This document shows positions 42,607 through 51,538 of a stretch of DNA of 64,000 nucleotides, in pieces (position 1 is the first letter of the stretch; the number at the start of each line of letters is the position of its first letter). The notes under the pieces are model-generated. The model saw only the letters and a list, made by a program, of their open reading frames with translations. It had not been told where the DNA came from and made no database searches. This DNA is from Arthrobacter wenxiniae (GTDB lineage: Bacteria; Actinomycetota; Actinomycetes; Actinomycetales; Micrococcaceae): positions 62,001 to 126,000 of the forward strand of contig NZ_JAAMFM010000007.1 of the NCBI RefSeq assembly GCF_013376105.1, written 5' to 3'. Both the position numbers and the translations under genes were made by a program.

Positions 42607-43716
42607 TCAGCGCGACTCCCAGCGGAACCAGCGGATGCCGATGCCCGCGCACACCACGGTCCAGGCGACGCAGGCCAGCAGGGCCCAGCCATCCTGGGCG
42701 CTCCAGCCTGCCTCGATGAGGATGTCGGCAAACAGGGTCATGAGGGCGCCGACGGGCGTCCATTGCGCGATGGTCTTGAGGGTGTCGCCGAGCAGCCCGG
42801 TGCCGCCCACCAGGCCCAGCAGGACCATGACGATGAAGACCAGACGGCTGACGGCCACCTGGATGCCCATCCGGCTGCCCATGATGGCCCAGGTGGGCAG
42901 GGGGGCGGCATGCAGCCGCTGCAGGACGCCGGTGTCGCGGTCGTTGGCGACGGCAAGGGTGAAGCCGAGCATGCTGGAGGTGAGCAGCCCGATCACCAGC
43001 GCCAGGCCGATGGTGAGGGTGGTGCCGCCCAGCCGGGACTGGGACTTGCCAAAGGTGGTGGCCACCACGATCACCCCGGGAAGCAGAACGCTCAGGGTTG
43101 TCGAAACCCTGCTGCGCAGGAGCACCGTAGCGTCTGCCCGGAGGAGGCTGCGCAGCGACAGGCCGGACGGCGTGGAGAGCGCCACGAGCAAGCCGTGGTC
43201 GATGATCGCCACCCGGTCGCACACCGCGTGCGCCTCCTCCATGGAATGGTTCGTGGATGGAGGCGATGAGCAGGGCCAGCCGCTGCTGCTGCCCGCCGGA
43301 CAGCTGCTTGAACCGCCGGCCCAGCTCCTCGCCGAGGCCTGTCGCCTCCAGCCGGGTCCGGAGCTGGTCCCGGCCGAACCGCAGGCCGTGGAGCCTGGCA
43401 TACAGCCTGGTGATTTGTTCTATGCCCAGTTCGGCCTGGAAGCTTGAGGACTGCAATTGCACCCCCAGGCGGGCCTTGACTTCCAGCGGCTGTTCCATGG
43501 CGTCGATCCCGTCCACCAGCAGGCGTCCGGACTTGGCCGGACCAGGCCCTCGATGGCGCTGAGCGTGCTGGTCTTTCCCGCACCGTTGGGGCCCAGCAGG
43601 CCGAAGATCTCTCCGGGGCGGATGTCAAAACTGACACCGGCGACGGCGGTTCGGGCCCCGTAGGCAACCTTCAGTTTGTCCACCACCAGGATGGGCGGCG
43701 GAGCCGGTTCTTCCAC
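42607..43716 (-). pseudogene. ABC transporter ATPase and permease, deleted and fused remnants
   Basis: Read from 43716 downwards: KVAYGARTAVAGVSFDIRPG and Walker A GPNGAGKTS are intact, but after EGLVRPSP a small deletion near 43530 changes frame. The text continues in another frame as VDGIDAMEQPLEVKARLG to signature LSGGQQQRL. Near 43250 Walker B and the D-loop are missing; IASIHEP jumps to TNHSMEEAHAVCDRVAIIDHG. The frame then runs directly from LLVALSTPSG into an ABC-2 permease (LRADATVLLRSRVSTTLSV to FRWESR, six hydrophobic segments) that has no start of its own. Thus two genes have become one broken reading unit. Confidence 0.83.
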
Positions 43717-43885
43717 ATCTGCTACCAGGCCACAACCTCACCGGACGGTGGCGCCACGTGCCGTGGCGCCACCGTCAACTTTAGGAGTGCCGTCTGTTAG
43801 CTGCCTCTGGGCACGCGGTGCGGAAATTGAGACGCGGGAGCCCACCGGGGGTGGACTCCCGCGGACCGGACTTGGCAGGGTGTGC

Positions 43886-44890
43886 CTAATTCCCCACGAC
43901 CACCGTGCCGACCATGCCCATGTAGTCATGGAATGCGCAGAGGTACGTGAACGTGCCCGCCATGGTGAAGGTGACCTTGAACGTGGACCCCGGAAGCATC
44001 AGCCCCGAGTTCAGGTCGCCTCCCGCAAAGGTGCCCGGGTCGCCCACCGGTACAAGGAAGTTCGCCGGTTCCGCCCCAAAGGTGACCGTGTGCGGCGCGG
44101 CCATGCCGTTGTTGATGAACGTGACGGTCTCCCCTACACGCACCTTCACCGTGGGCTGAATGAACCGCATGACCATCGCAGTGCCGTCATCGGCACCCGT
44201 GTACACGTGATGCGCGTCCGCGAGCCGGGCGGTCGCATGCCAGAGTTTGACCCCATCCCAAAGGATCGCCAGCGACTGCAGGGTAGCCAGCTGGTCGTAC
44301 TGCCGTTGCGTGAACGGGTACGGTGTCCCCGCCCTGGCGACATGAACGGTGCCCTTCATCATTGCGCCGTGGACCAGGCAGTAGTAGGTGAAGGTGCCCG
44401 CCGTCGGGAACTTCAGGTGGTAGCTGGTTGCCGCTGGAAAGCCACTGTTGGTGACGTTCGTCATGACACCGGAGTTGTAGTACGAATGCCCGTCGTAGCT
44501 GTCCCCGCCCTGCTTGAACAGTTGGGCCGGGTCCGCCGGATTGAATGGCTGCGTCGAGGCCAGCGACTGGCCTGCGGCCAGGAAGGTGACGGTGTGGATT
44601 TCCGCCGACCTCGCCGTCCAGGCAACGGTGTCACCGGCATCGACATAGATGTTGCTGGGAAGAAAAGCCATGCCCTGGATGGCCTGGTTCCGGGATTCCT
44701 GGCCCACCTGGACCGACCACGTTTGCGGCGCATGGTTTTGGGCCTGCCGCCCTTGCGTGGTGGGTGCCTGATCCTGGCTTTGGGCGCTCGCGGGGCCGGA
44801 AAGCGCCAGCGGGAGGGCCAGTGCCAGAAGTGCGGCAATGATCAACGATGGTTTGTGCAGAACTTGATGAGTTTGACGATTACGTCTCAC
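43886..44890 (-). CDS. Secreted double-cupredoxin protein
   Basis: 334 residues from GTG 44890, with GAAGGGA upstream. A Sec signal peptide (about 1-36, ending SGPASA before QSQ) leads to two plastocyanin-like domains. Domain 1 has HTVTF and later FTYYCLVHGAMMKG (His, Cys, His, Met ligands). Domain 2 has APHTVTFGAEP and FTYLCAFHDYMGMVG with the same set. Both look able to bind type-1 copper. A role in electron transfer or copper handling outside the membrane is likely. No oxidase gene is adjacent. Confidence 0.85.
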   Translation of the reverse strand: MRRNRQTHQVLHKPSLIIAALLALALPLALSGPASAQSQDQAPTTQGRQAQNHAPQTWSVQVGQESRNQAIQGMAFLPSNIYVDAGDTVAWTARSAEIHTVTFLAAGQSLASTQPFNPADPAQLFKQGGDSYDGHSYYNSGVMTNVTNSGFPAATSYHLKFPTAGTFTYYCLVHGAMMKGTVHVARAGTPYPFTQRQYDQLATLQSLAILWDGVKLWHATARLADAHHVYTGADDGTAMVMRFIQPTVKVRVGETVTFINNGMAAPHTVTFGAEPANFLVPVGDPGTFAGGDLNSGLMLPGSTFKVTFTMAGTFTYLCAFHDYMGMVGTVVVGN

Positions 44891-45260
44891 CGGACGTTCC
44901 CTTCTCGAACAATGCGGCGGTCCGGTTGGAGTGCCGCGACGAGTGGGGCCTTCCCCCCAAGGGGCCGCTCTTCCAATGCTGGCGGCATCCCGGAACGCTG
45001 TTGCACGGGACGTGCTGTGCCATATTGGTTTGTGGTGCACGGAAGCTTCTGAGCTTGACGTCCGCGCACTCCCGCCCCACGGCGTGCCGGTGGGCGGTGA
45101 ATCCAATCCACGGCGCATGGGCGGGCGCCTGACCGACGGTGCCGGGGCCGATGCGCACTTTTATGCTCCACCCGTCCGGCGCGTTTGTCGAGTTCGTCTT
45201 TTGGGCGGGCAGCCCCTTGAAGTCCGCAAGCTGCCAGGCAGGTTTCTGTGCCGATTCCCT
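44891..45260. other. Intergenic gap without recognised gene
   Basis: 370 bases upstream of the cupredoxin gene. It presumably holds that gene's promoter, but I see no convincing coding frame, RNA or repeat. A slightly AT-rich patch (CTTTTATGCTCC, 45159-45170) is the only compositional change. Confidence 0.4.
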
Positions 45261-45638
45261 TCAGCGCTCGACCGGGTCCGCCCAGCCGGGACGCGGGATC
45301 AGGCAGAACGGGTGGCCGGCCGGGTCGGCGAAGACCAGCGACCCGGGGCCGCCCAGCCGCCTGGCTCCCAGGGCGAGGACACGCGCCGGGGCGTCGTCGA
45401 CGTCGTCGACCATCACATCCAGGTGCATTTGCTGCGGGTAGGCGGGGTCCGGCCAGCGCGGCGCTGTCAGGTCCGGGGCGCACTGGAAGGCGAGGCCCGG
45501 GCTGTGGTCGTTGGCCGCAACCACCACGAAGTCAGGCGAACGGAACGTGACCGGCTGACCCAGCAACGCGGAATAGAACCCGGCCAGGGCGTCCGGGCTG
45601 GGGCAGTCGATCACAAGATGGTGCAGTCGCCCGATCAT
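45261..45638 (-). CDS. VOC family protein
   Basis: 125 residues: LHHLVIDCPSPDALAGFYSALLG is the standard opening of the glyoxalase/bleomycin-resistance fold, MHLDVMVDDVDDA opens the second module and FADPAGHPFCLIP ends it. Actinobacterial genomes carry many such small proteins; substrate unknown. Single gene with a short spacer to the next minus-strand gene. Confidence 0.87.
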   Translation of the reverse strand: MIGRLHHLVIDCPSPDALAGFYSALLGQPVTFRSPDFVVVAANDHSPGLAFQCAPDLTAPRWPDPAYPQQMHLDVMVDDVDDAPARVLALGARRLGGPGSLVFADPAGHPFCLIPRPGWADPVER

Positions 45639-45668
45639 GTGGCGAGGCTACCACCGCCGGCGGCGGAA

Positions 45669-46052
45669 CTACATGGCCGCGGTGTAGCTCCCCATGGCTG
45701 CGGTAAAACCGGCAAGCTGCTCCGGACTGGCCAGGGAAAACGCGATCCCGACGGCTGCCGTCATCGCGGCGGCCAGGCCCACTGTGGCGGCGCACACGGC
45801 GGCGATGAGCTTGGAGTCGTCGTTGAGGCGCCCGGGCCTCTCCAGGGCGGGGTCGATCAGGTTCGGGGCGCTGTCTGTGGTTCCGTCGGCGAGCGTGGCC
45901 ACCACCTGGCCGCGGCCGCGGTCCACACGCATCGAGTAAATGGCGCCGCCGTGGCGCGCCAGCAGGATGTCCGCACCGACACTGTTTCGCGCGGACGCGA
46001 ACATGCCGTGGCGGCTGGCCTGAAGGACGTTGTGGCGCACTGCCTGAAACAA
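45669..46052 (-). CDS. Hypothetical membrane protein
   Basis: About 127 residues if started at TTG 46052, which has GGGAG seven bases upstream; an ATG at 46130 would give 153. The soluble first half contains GGAIYSMRVDRGRGQVVATL; a hydrophobic part follows (about 85-110) and the protein ends GSYTAAM. Not recognised. It is divergent from dnaG. Confidence 0.5.
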   Translation of the reverse strand: MFQAVRHNVLQASRHGMFASARNSVGADILLARHGGAIYSMRVDRGRGQVVATLADGTTDSAPNLIDPALERPGRLNDDSKLIAAVCAATVGLAAAMTAAVGIAFSLASPEQLAGFTAAMGSYTAAM

Positions 46053-46279
46053 TTGGGGGCTCCCTTGGGGACATGGTGGTGGATGTTTTCCGGGTCCGCC
46101 TGGACCCGAAGTCCGCGCCATTGAGGGCACTCCAATTCTATCGACGCGAACCGGCCCGCACGGCCCGCAGGGCGGTGATTCCAGACACCAGGGGGTGCGT
46201 TCGGGCTCACACCGGGAGGATCTCCACAGGACCGGGCCGCCCGCGTCCGGGGGATGTGAATCTCACGTAAACTGGCCGG

Positions 46280-48313
46280 GTGGCTGGGTTGATCAAGCGG
46301 GAAGACATTGACGAGGTGCGCACACGCACCGACCTCAAGGAGGTTGTCGACGCCTACGTCACGCTGAAGTCGGCCGGAATCGGCTCGTTCAAGGGCCTGT
46401 GCCCCTTTCATGACGAACGCAGCCCGTCGTTCCACGTCCGCCCGCAGATGGGCTACTTCCACTGCTTTGGCTGCCAGGAGAGCGGCGACGTCATCTCCTT
46501 CATCCAAAAAATGGACCACATCCCGTTTTCCGAGGCCGTGGAAAAGCTGGCCGGGCGCATCGGCTACGAACTCCATTACGAGGACGGCGGCACCGGCCCG
46601 CGGCGCGAGGAGATCGGGCGCCGGCAGCGGCTCCTGGACGCCCACAAGATCGCCGGGGAGTTCTTCCGGGCGCAGCTCCTGACTCCCGCCGCGGCGGCCG
46701 GCCGGGCGTTCCTGGCGGAGCGAGGCTTTGAACGCAGCGCCGCGGACCACTTCGGCGTCGGATTCGCCCCGCAGGGCTGGGACTCCCTGCTCAAGCACCT
46801 TTCGGGCAAGGGCTTCACCCAGGAGGAGCTCAAGCTCACCGGCATGTTCTCCGAGGGCCAACGGGGCATCTACGACCGCTTCCGCGGCCGCCTCATCTGG
46901 CCCATCCGCGACATCGCCGGGGACACCGTGGGCTTTGGCGCCCGCAAGCTGTTCGACGACGACCAGGGCCCCAAATACCTCAACACCCCCGAAACCCAGC
47001 TTTACAAGAAGTCGCAGGTGCTCTACGGGATTGACCTGGCCAAGCGCAACATCGCCTCCAAGCGCCAGCTGGTGGTGGTGGAGGGCTACACGGACGTCAT
47101 GGCCTGCCACCTGGCCGGCGTGGACACTGCCGTGGCCACCTGCGGCACCGCCTTTGGCGCCGACCACATCAAGGTGGCGCGCCGGCTGCTTTCCGACGAC
47201 GGCACCGGCGGCGAGGTGGTGTTCACCTTTGACGGCGACGCGGCCGGCCAGAAGGCTGCCCTGAAGGCCTTCGACGAGGACCAGCGCTTCACGGCCCAGA
47301 CCTTCGTGGCCGTGGAACCCACCGGCGCGGACCCTTGCGAGTTGCGCCAGCGCCGCGGCGACGAGGCCGTCCACTCCCTGATCCGATCCCGCCGCCCGCT
47401 GTTTGAATTCGCCATCCGGTCCACGCTGGCCAAGTACGACCTCAGCACCGTGGAGGGCCGCGTCAATGGCCTGCGCGCCTCCGCCCCCGTGGTGGCCGCC
47501 ATCCGCGACGGCTCCACCCGGATGGGCTACAGCCAGGAGCTGGCCGGCTGGCTGGGCATCGCGGACCCCAACGAGGTCCTGCGCGCCGTCAAGGGTGCCG
47601 AAAAGCGCGCCCATGCAGCCGCGGCCCAACACGGTCCGGCCTCGGGTGCCCGGCAGCATGGGGCCCAGGCGGCGCCGTCCCGTGCCCCGTACGACGCCGG
47701 CCCGGCCGCCCCCCGAAGGTCCTCCGGCAATGGCGCGCCCCCCCGGGGGGCCCGTCCGCAAGGGGGCCACCCGCAAGGCGGGCGGGAATCGGGAGGGGGT
47801 GGCGGCGTCGTGCTGGCCGAGCAGCCAGCCCGGGAGGGCATTCCCCTGCCGGACCCCCGCGACCCCCAGGGGCGCATGGAGCGGGAGGCGCTCGAGGTGG
47901 TGCTCCAGCACCCCGGGCTGCTCACGGCCGGCAACTGGCAGCACTTTGCCGCCACTGAATTCCAGGTTGCCGCGTACAGGGCAATCCACGCCGGGATTGC
48001 CGCCGCGGGGGAGACACCCGCGGCGTCCTCCCAGTGGCTGGAGGCCGTGCGGGCCAACGTGCCCGAGGAACTGGGGAACCTCGTCGCCGGGCTGGCCATG
48101 AGCCCGCTTCCCACAAAGGCCGATGAGTCACTTGAACGGTATTGCCGGGCGATGCTGCGCAGGCTCTTCGAAGGGCAGATCACCCGGCTGAAGCAGGAGC
48201 GGCTCGGAGCCCTCCAGCGCATGGACCCGGCGGTGGATCCGGAAGGCTACCAGCTGCTCCAGCGCGAGCTCATGGAGCTGGAAATGGCGCGGCGGGCGCT
48301 GCGCGGCGACTGA
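46280..48313 (+). CDS. dnaG: DNA primase
   Basis: 677 residues from GTG 46280. N-terminal CHC2 zinc finger: GLCPFHDERSPSFHV and YFHCFGCQESGD. The catalytic core has RFRGRLIWPIRD and GFGARKL, then the TOPRIM part VVVEGYTDVMA and FDGDAAGQKA. A low-complexity linker (Gly/Pro/Arg, about 455-515) precedes the helicase-interacting C-terminal domain. It makes RNA primers at the replication fork. The linker is coded by very GC-rich repeats. Confidence 0.95.
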   Translation: MAGLIKREDIDEVRTRTDLKEVVDAYVTLKSAGIGSFKGLCPFHDERSPSFHVRPQMGYFHCFGCQESGDVISFIQKMDHIPFSEAVEKLAGRIGYELHYEDGGTGPRREEIGRRQRLLDAHKIAGEFFRAQLLTPAAAAGRAFLAERGFERSAADHFGVGFAPQGWDSLLKHLSGKGFTQEELKLTGMFSEGQRGIYDRFRGRLIWPIRDIAGDTVGFGARKLFDDDQGPKYLNTPETQLYKKSQVLYGIDLAKRNIASKRQLVVVEGYTDVMACHLAGVDTAVATCGTAFGADHIKVARRLLSDDGTGGEVVFTFDGDAAGQKAALKAFDEDQRFTAQTFVAVEPTGADPCELRQRRGDEAVHSLIRSRRPLFEFAIRSTLAKYDLSTVEGRVNGLRASAPVVAAIRDGSTRMGYSQELAGWLGIADPNEVLRAVKGAEKRAHAAAAQHGPASGARQHGAQAAPSRAPYDAGPAAPRRSSGNGAPPRGARPQGGHPQGGRESGGGGGVVLAEQPAREGIPLPDPRDPQGRMEREALEVVLQHPGLLTAGNWQHFAATEFQVAAYRAIHAGIAAAGETPAASSQWLEAVRANVPEELGNLVAGLAMSPLPTKADESLERYCRAMLRRLFEGQITRLKQERLGALQRMDPAVDPEGYQLLQRELMELEMARRALRGD

Positions 48314-48379
48314 CCCGGACAGCTCGGGACAGCCGATTTCGCAACCGGGCCAGCCTTTGTTATTGTTGTTCCTGCGCGA

Positions 48380-48455
48380 TCCTCTGTAGCTCAATTGGCA
48401 GAGCATTCGACTGTTAATCGAAGGGTTACTGGTTCAAGTCCAGTCAGAGGAGCCA
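48380..48455 (+). tRNA. tRNA-Asn (GTT)
   Basis: Cloverleaf: acceptor TCCTCTG with CAGAGGA, D-arm GCTC/GAGC, anticodon stem TTCGA/TCGAA with anticodon GTT at 48413-48415, and T-arm ACTGG/CCAGT around TTCAAGT. Discriminator G and an encoded CCA end at 48455. Confidence 0.95.
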
Positions 48456-48577
48456 ATCCCGTTCAGGGATTTCCGGAAGCCAATCCGGACACGCGCGCAG
48501 CAGGAAAAAACCAGGACGCGCGTTTCGTTCGTGCAATGCGCTGCAGCACCGCGCTTACCCGGAACTTCCTGCTTCCT

Positions 48578-48653
48578 TCCTCCGTAGCTCAATTGGCAGA
48601 GCATTCGACTGTTAATCGAAGGGTTACTGGTTCAAGTCCAGTCGGAGGAGCCA
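48578..48653 (+). tRNA. tRNA-Asn (GTT), second copy
   Basis: Same body as the first copy; anticodon GTT at 48611-48613. The acceptor stem differs by a compensated pair (TCCTCCG with CGGAGGA, T-A replaced by C-G). Encoded CCA ends at 48653. Followed within six bases by a strong terminator. Confidence 0.95.
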
Positions 48654-48658
48654 ACAAC

Positions 48659-48691
48659 AAAACCCCGCATTCGGGCAGAGTGCGGGGTTTT
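48659..48691 (+). terminator. Rho-independent terminator after the tRNA-Asn pair
   Basis: AAAACCCCGCA (48659-48669) pairs with TGCGGGGTTTT (48681-48691), leaving an 11-base loop and ending in T4. Confidence 0.9.
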
Positions 48692-48800
48692 GGCATTGAG
48701 GGGCCTGCGCCGCCCAGACCGCCGGTCGAATTGTGCAGACGCCGTTGAAGCGAATTTCAACAGTGGCGGGCGGTGGCGGTTTTTGCCAAGCGAAGGGTGA

Positions 48801-49157
48801 ATGGCCAGGGGGATTCGGCGTCTGGCTGCTGCGGCGGTGCTGATCTCCGCTCTCATCCACCTCGAGCAGTGGATAGTGGTTTTCCGGAACACGGCGGTGG
48901 TGGGGCCGGCCCTGCTGGTGAACTTTGGTGGCGGACTCGACGATGAACTGCAGCTGGTCGTGGCGCCCTTCTTCGTGGGCGACTCCGGCGCCCCTCGGCT
49001 GCTGGGCGAGGCCGCCTTCCCCTGGAACCCGGGGCGCCACGCCGGCCTGGTCCAGGCGCGGCCAATCAGCGACGCAGTATTGCTGCGGTACGCACTTTCG
49101 GACCGTTTCGAGGCGCAGGGCCCTAAAGGCTCGGGACCATGCGCGGGCGGACTATGA
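48801..49157 (+). pseudogene. Chimeric remnant: membrane-protein N-terminus joined to RibD-like C-terminus
   Basis: 118 codons. Residues 1-42 (MARGIRRLAAAAVLISALIH to VVGPALLVNF) look like the start of a small membrane protein with its first helices. Directly after, GGGLDDELQLVVAPFFVGDS to ISDAVLLRYALSDRF reads like the C-terminal end of a RibD/dihydrofolate-reductase-type protein, where GGG...L.DEL..VAP..VG is characteristic. The two halves belong to unrelated families and are joined in frame near base 48930. The end overlaps the 3' end of the MFS gene on the other strand. Confidence 0.7.
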
Positions 49158-50334
49158 ACCACAGGGCGGCCATGGCCAACAGGATGGAACAGCCCATGAT
49201 GATGGCCATCGGGGTGGCCGTCCGCACGCCCACCAGGCCCACCACGGGCGTGATCAGGCCCGCAAAGCCAAAGGTGGCGGCACCCAGCAGCGAGGCTGCG
49301 GTGCCGGCCTGGCGGCCGTTGCGGGCCAGGCCGAGCACCTGCACCGACGGGAACATGAAACCGGTGGCGGCAATGAAGAACCATAGCGGCACAATCACAC
49401 CCCACAGCCCAAAATGCAGCTGGTCAAACAGCACCATTGCGCCTGCGGCGGCCACCTGGGCCACCGTGGCCCAGGCGATGACCCACTGCGGCCCCGTGCG
49501 GCGCATGAGGCGCGCAGCGGTCTGCACGCCGGCCACCACGCCCAGCGAGTTGGCCGCAAAGAGGAAGCCGTACTGCTGAGGGCTGAAGCCGTACGTGGTC
49601 TGGAAAAGAAACGTCGACGCCGAGAGGTAGGTGAACAAGGCGGCAAAGTTCAGCCCGCCCACAAACAGGGCGCCCACGAATATCCGGTCGCTGAACACCG
49701 CCTTGTAGCGGTCGACGGCACGCACGCCGTCGGACTGGCGCAGTTCCCGGGGCCGGGTTTCAATGATGAACATGAACGCCGCCACCACCACCAGGGCGCC
49801 GTAGCCGGCCAGGAACCAGAAGATGCCGGGCCAGTCCATGATGCCCAGCAGCTGGGAGCCGATCACGGGGGCAAAAATAGGGGCCATGCCGTTGACAAGG
49901 GACATGTAGGACAGCATGCGGACCAGCCGGTAGCCGCCAAAGAGGTCGCGGATCATGGCCATGGCCACCACTCCGCCGCCCGCTGCGCCAATGCCCTGCA
50001 GCACGCGGAAGACCCCCAGCATGGTGATGTCCGTTGACATGGCCGCACCCACTGACGCCGCCACGTGCACGGTGGTGGCCAGGACCAGCGGCATCTTGCG
50101 GCCGAACTTGTCGCTGAACGGGCCCACCATCAGCTGGCCGGCGGCAAAGCCGATGGTCGTGGCCGTCAGGGTCAGCTGCACGGCGGCGGCGCTGACGTGC
50201 AGTTCGCTGCCGATGACCGGGAAGGCCGGCAGGTACAGGTCAATCGTAAAGGGGCCCAGGGCGGTGAGCAGGCCCAGCACCAGGACGTAGATAAGTTTTT
50301 GCCGACGGGACAGGCTGTCGCCGGGGTGTGTCAT
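49123..50334 (-). CDS. MFS multidrug transporter, Bcr/CflA family
   Basis: 403 residues with 12 membrane segments; ATG 50334 gives MTHPGDSLSRRQKLIYVLVL. GLLTALGPFTIDLYLPAFP and GQLMVGPFSDKFGRKMPLV are diagnostic of the Bcr/CflA drug-proton antiporters, as is VFRVLQGIGAAGGGVVAMAMIRD. Exports small toxic molecules. Longer starts are possible but code for unlikely sequence. Confidence 0.92.
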   Translation of the reverse strand: MTHPGDSLSRRQKLIYVLVLGLLTALGPFTIDLYLPAFPVIGSELHVSAAAVQLTLTATTIGFAAGQLMVGPFSDKFGRKMPLVLATTVHVAASVGAAMSTDITMLGVFRVLQGIGAAGGGVVAMAMIRDLFGGYRLVRMLSYMSLVNGMAPIFAPVIGSQLLGIMDWPGIFWFLAGYGALVVVAAFMFIIETRPRELRQSDGVRAVDRYKAVFSDRIFVGALFVGGLNFAALFTYLSASTFLFQTTYGFSPQQYGFLFAANSLGVVAGVQTAARLMRRTGPQWVIAWATVAQVAAAGAMVLFDQLHFGLWGVIVPLWFFIAATGFMFPSVQVLGLARNGRQAGTAASLLGAATFGFAGLITPVVGLVGVRTATPMAIIMGCSILLAMAALWFIVRPRMVPSL

Positions 50335-50669
50335 GGGGGTCAAGAACGTAAATCCTAGCTGGCTGGAAGAAACGGGGAAGGAAAGGTGCCGGGCCTGCCG
50401 GGGCACAACAGGAATGGCGACCGCGTGCCAATGTTATGCGCATATTGTGCGGCTCTTGAGAGCCTCGCCCGGCAAATGTTTCCAAGGCGAAAAATAACGC
50501 CGCACAAAGGGGCGAACGCCGGCGGGAGCGCGGCTATTCCACGATCCGTCGAATCATTGGCGGCGATGGATGGTAATTTTGTGTTTACGGCAGCGCCGCG
50601 GCATTGGGGCGCAAAAGATTCCGCGGACCGTGCAAACCGGTGCGGAACCAAAATATTGGAGGCGGTTCC
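50335..50669. other. Divergent promoter region
   Basis: About 335 bases between the MFS gene (minus) and the holin-family gene (plus). It is more AT-rich than its surroundings (for example AAAAATAA near 50490 and TGGTAATTTTGTGTTT at 50570-50585) and contains the perfect palindrome TATGCGCATA (50435-50444) within a longer imperfect dyad, a possible operator of the exporter. No coding frame is convincing. Confidence 0.45.
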
Positions 50670-51482
50670 ATGGCAGCGGCGCAGCAGGCAGTGCACGACG
50701 GCTCGACCCTGGTGGAAGCAGTCAAAACCACCGCCCGGCTCGTTCCCCGCCAGGTCACGGACGAACTTGAACTGGCCAAGCTCGAACTGGGCCACAAAAA
50801 GGCCCGGGTGGGCGGGATCGCCACCTTTGGCGTGCTGGCCCTGGTCTTCCTGGCCCTGCTGGTCATCGCCCTGGTGGTTGCCGCCATTGCCGGCCTTGCC
50901 ACCGTCCTTCCGCTCTGGCTCTCGGCCCTTGCCATCAGTGCGGCCCTGCTTGTGCTGGTTGGCATTGCTGGCCTGGTCGCCTACCGGAAATTCAAGGCCC
51001 TGCTGCCCCTGTTGCCCGAAAACGCGTGGCGCGGGATCCGGCACGACCTCGGGATTGCCAGGGAGGGCCGCCACTTTGACGCCTCCACGCTGGACCCCGA
51101 GAAGCGGGACAAGGCCGAAAGGAAGGCCAGGAAGGCGGAGTCGGATGCCGCCAGGGAGAAGGCCAAGGCTGAAAAGGCGGCCAAGGCCGCCGCGCAGGGC
51201 CCCAAGGCCAGCCAGGCCGAACTGATCGAACGTACGGCCGCACGCCGGGAGCACCTGCTCGCACTGCGCCAGGAGCTACTGGAACAGGCCGACATCAAGA
51301 AGCAGGCAGCCCATTACGTGGGCGTGGCCAAGGACAGGGTGGGCGAATCGGCACGGTCGGTCGCGAAGGGGGCCCTCTCACACGGACTGGAAACTGCCAA
51401 AACGCGATGGAAACCACTCGCCGTGTTCGCCGTGTCTGCTGCCGCCTGCGTCGTGTTCCTGCGAAGGTTGTTCAAGAAGTAA
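50670..51482 (+). CDS. Phage holin family / DUF1469-type membrane protein with charged C-terminus
   Basis: 270 residues from ATG 50670, with GGAGG seven bases upstream. An amphipathic start (TARLVPRQVTDELELAKLEL), two long hydrophobic segments (about 48-74 and 80-104) as in the actinobacterial putative holin X superfamily, then a very charged Lys/Ala/Glu coiled region (about 150-185), and a third hydrophobic stretch near the end (AVFAVSAAACVVFL). Despite the family name there is no phage context; such proteins are chromosomal envelope proteins of unclear role. Confidence 0.8.
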   Translation: MAAAQQAVHDGSTLVEAVKTTARLVPRQVTDELELAKLELGHKKARVGGIATFGVLALVFLALLVIALVVAAIAGLATVLPLWLSALAISAALLVLVGIAGLVAYRKFKALLPLLPENAWRGIRHDLGIAREGRHFDASTLDPEKRDKAERKARKAESDAAREKAKAEKAAKAAAQGPKASQAELIERTAARREHLLALRQELLEQADIKKQAAHYVGVAKDRVGESARSVAKGALSHGLETAKTRWKPLAVFAVSAAACVVFLRRLFKK

Positions 51483-51538
51483 AATTCTTGGACGTGCCGC
51501 CGGACAGCGGGGGACGGTTCAACTACCTGCGGGGAGAG

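Noticed and set aside
44891-45260. Gene in the gap before the cupredoxin
   Set aside because: Frames here are Arg/Pro/Ala-rich with no start signal or recognisable motif on either strand.
45857-47989. 710-codon minus-strand reading frame opposite dnaG
   Set aside because: Antisense shadow of a clear DNA primase; Gly/Ala/Val-biased text without domains.
50670-51482. Prophage or phage lysis gene
   Set aside because: Only the holin family name points to phage; there are no endolysin, capsid or integrase genes and the neighbours are envelope and lipid genes.
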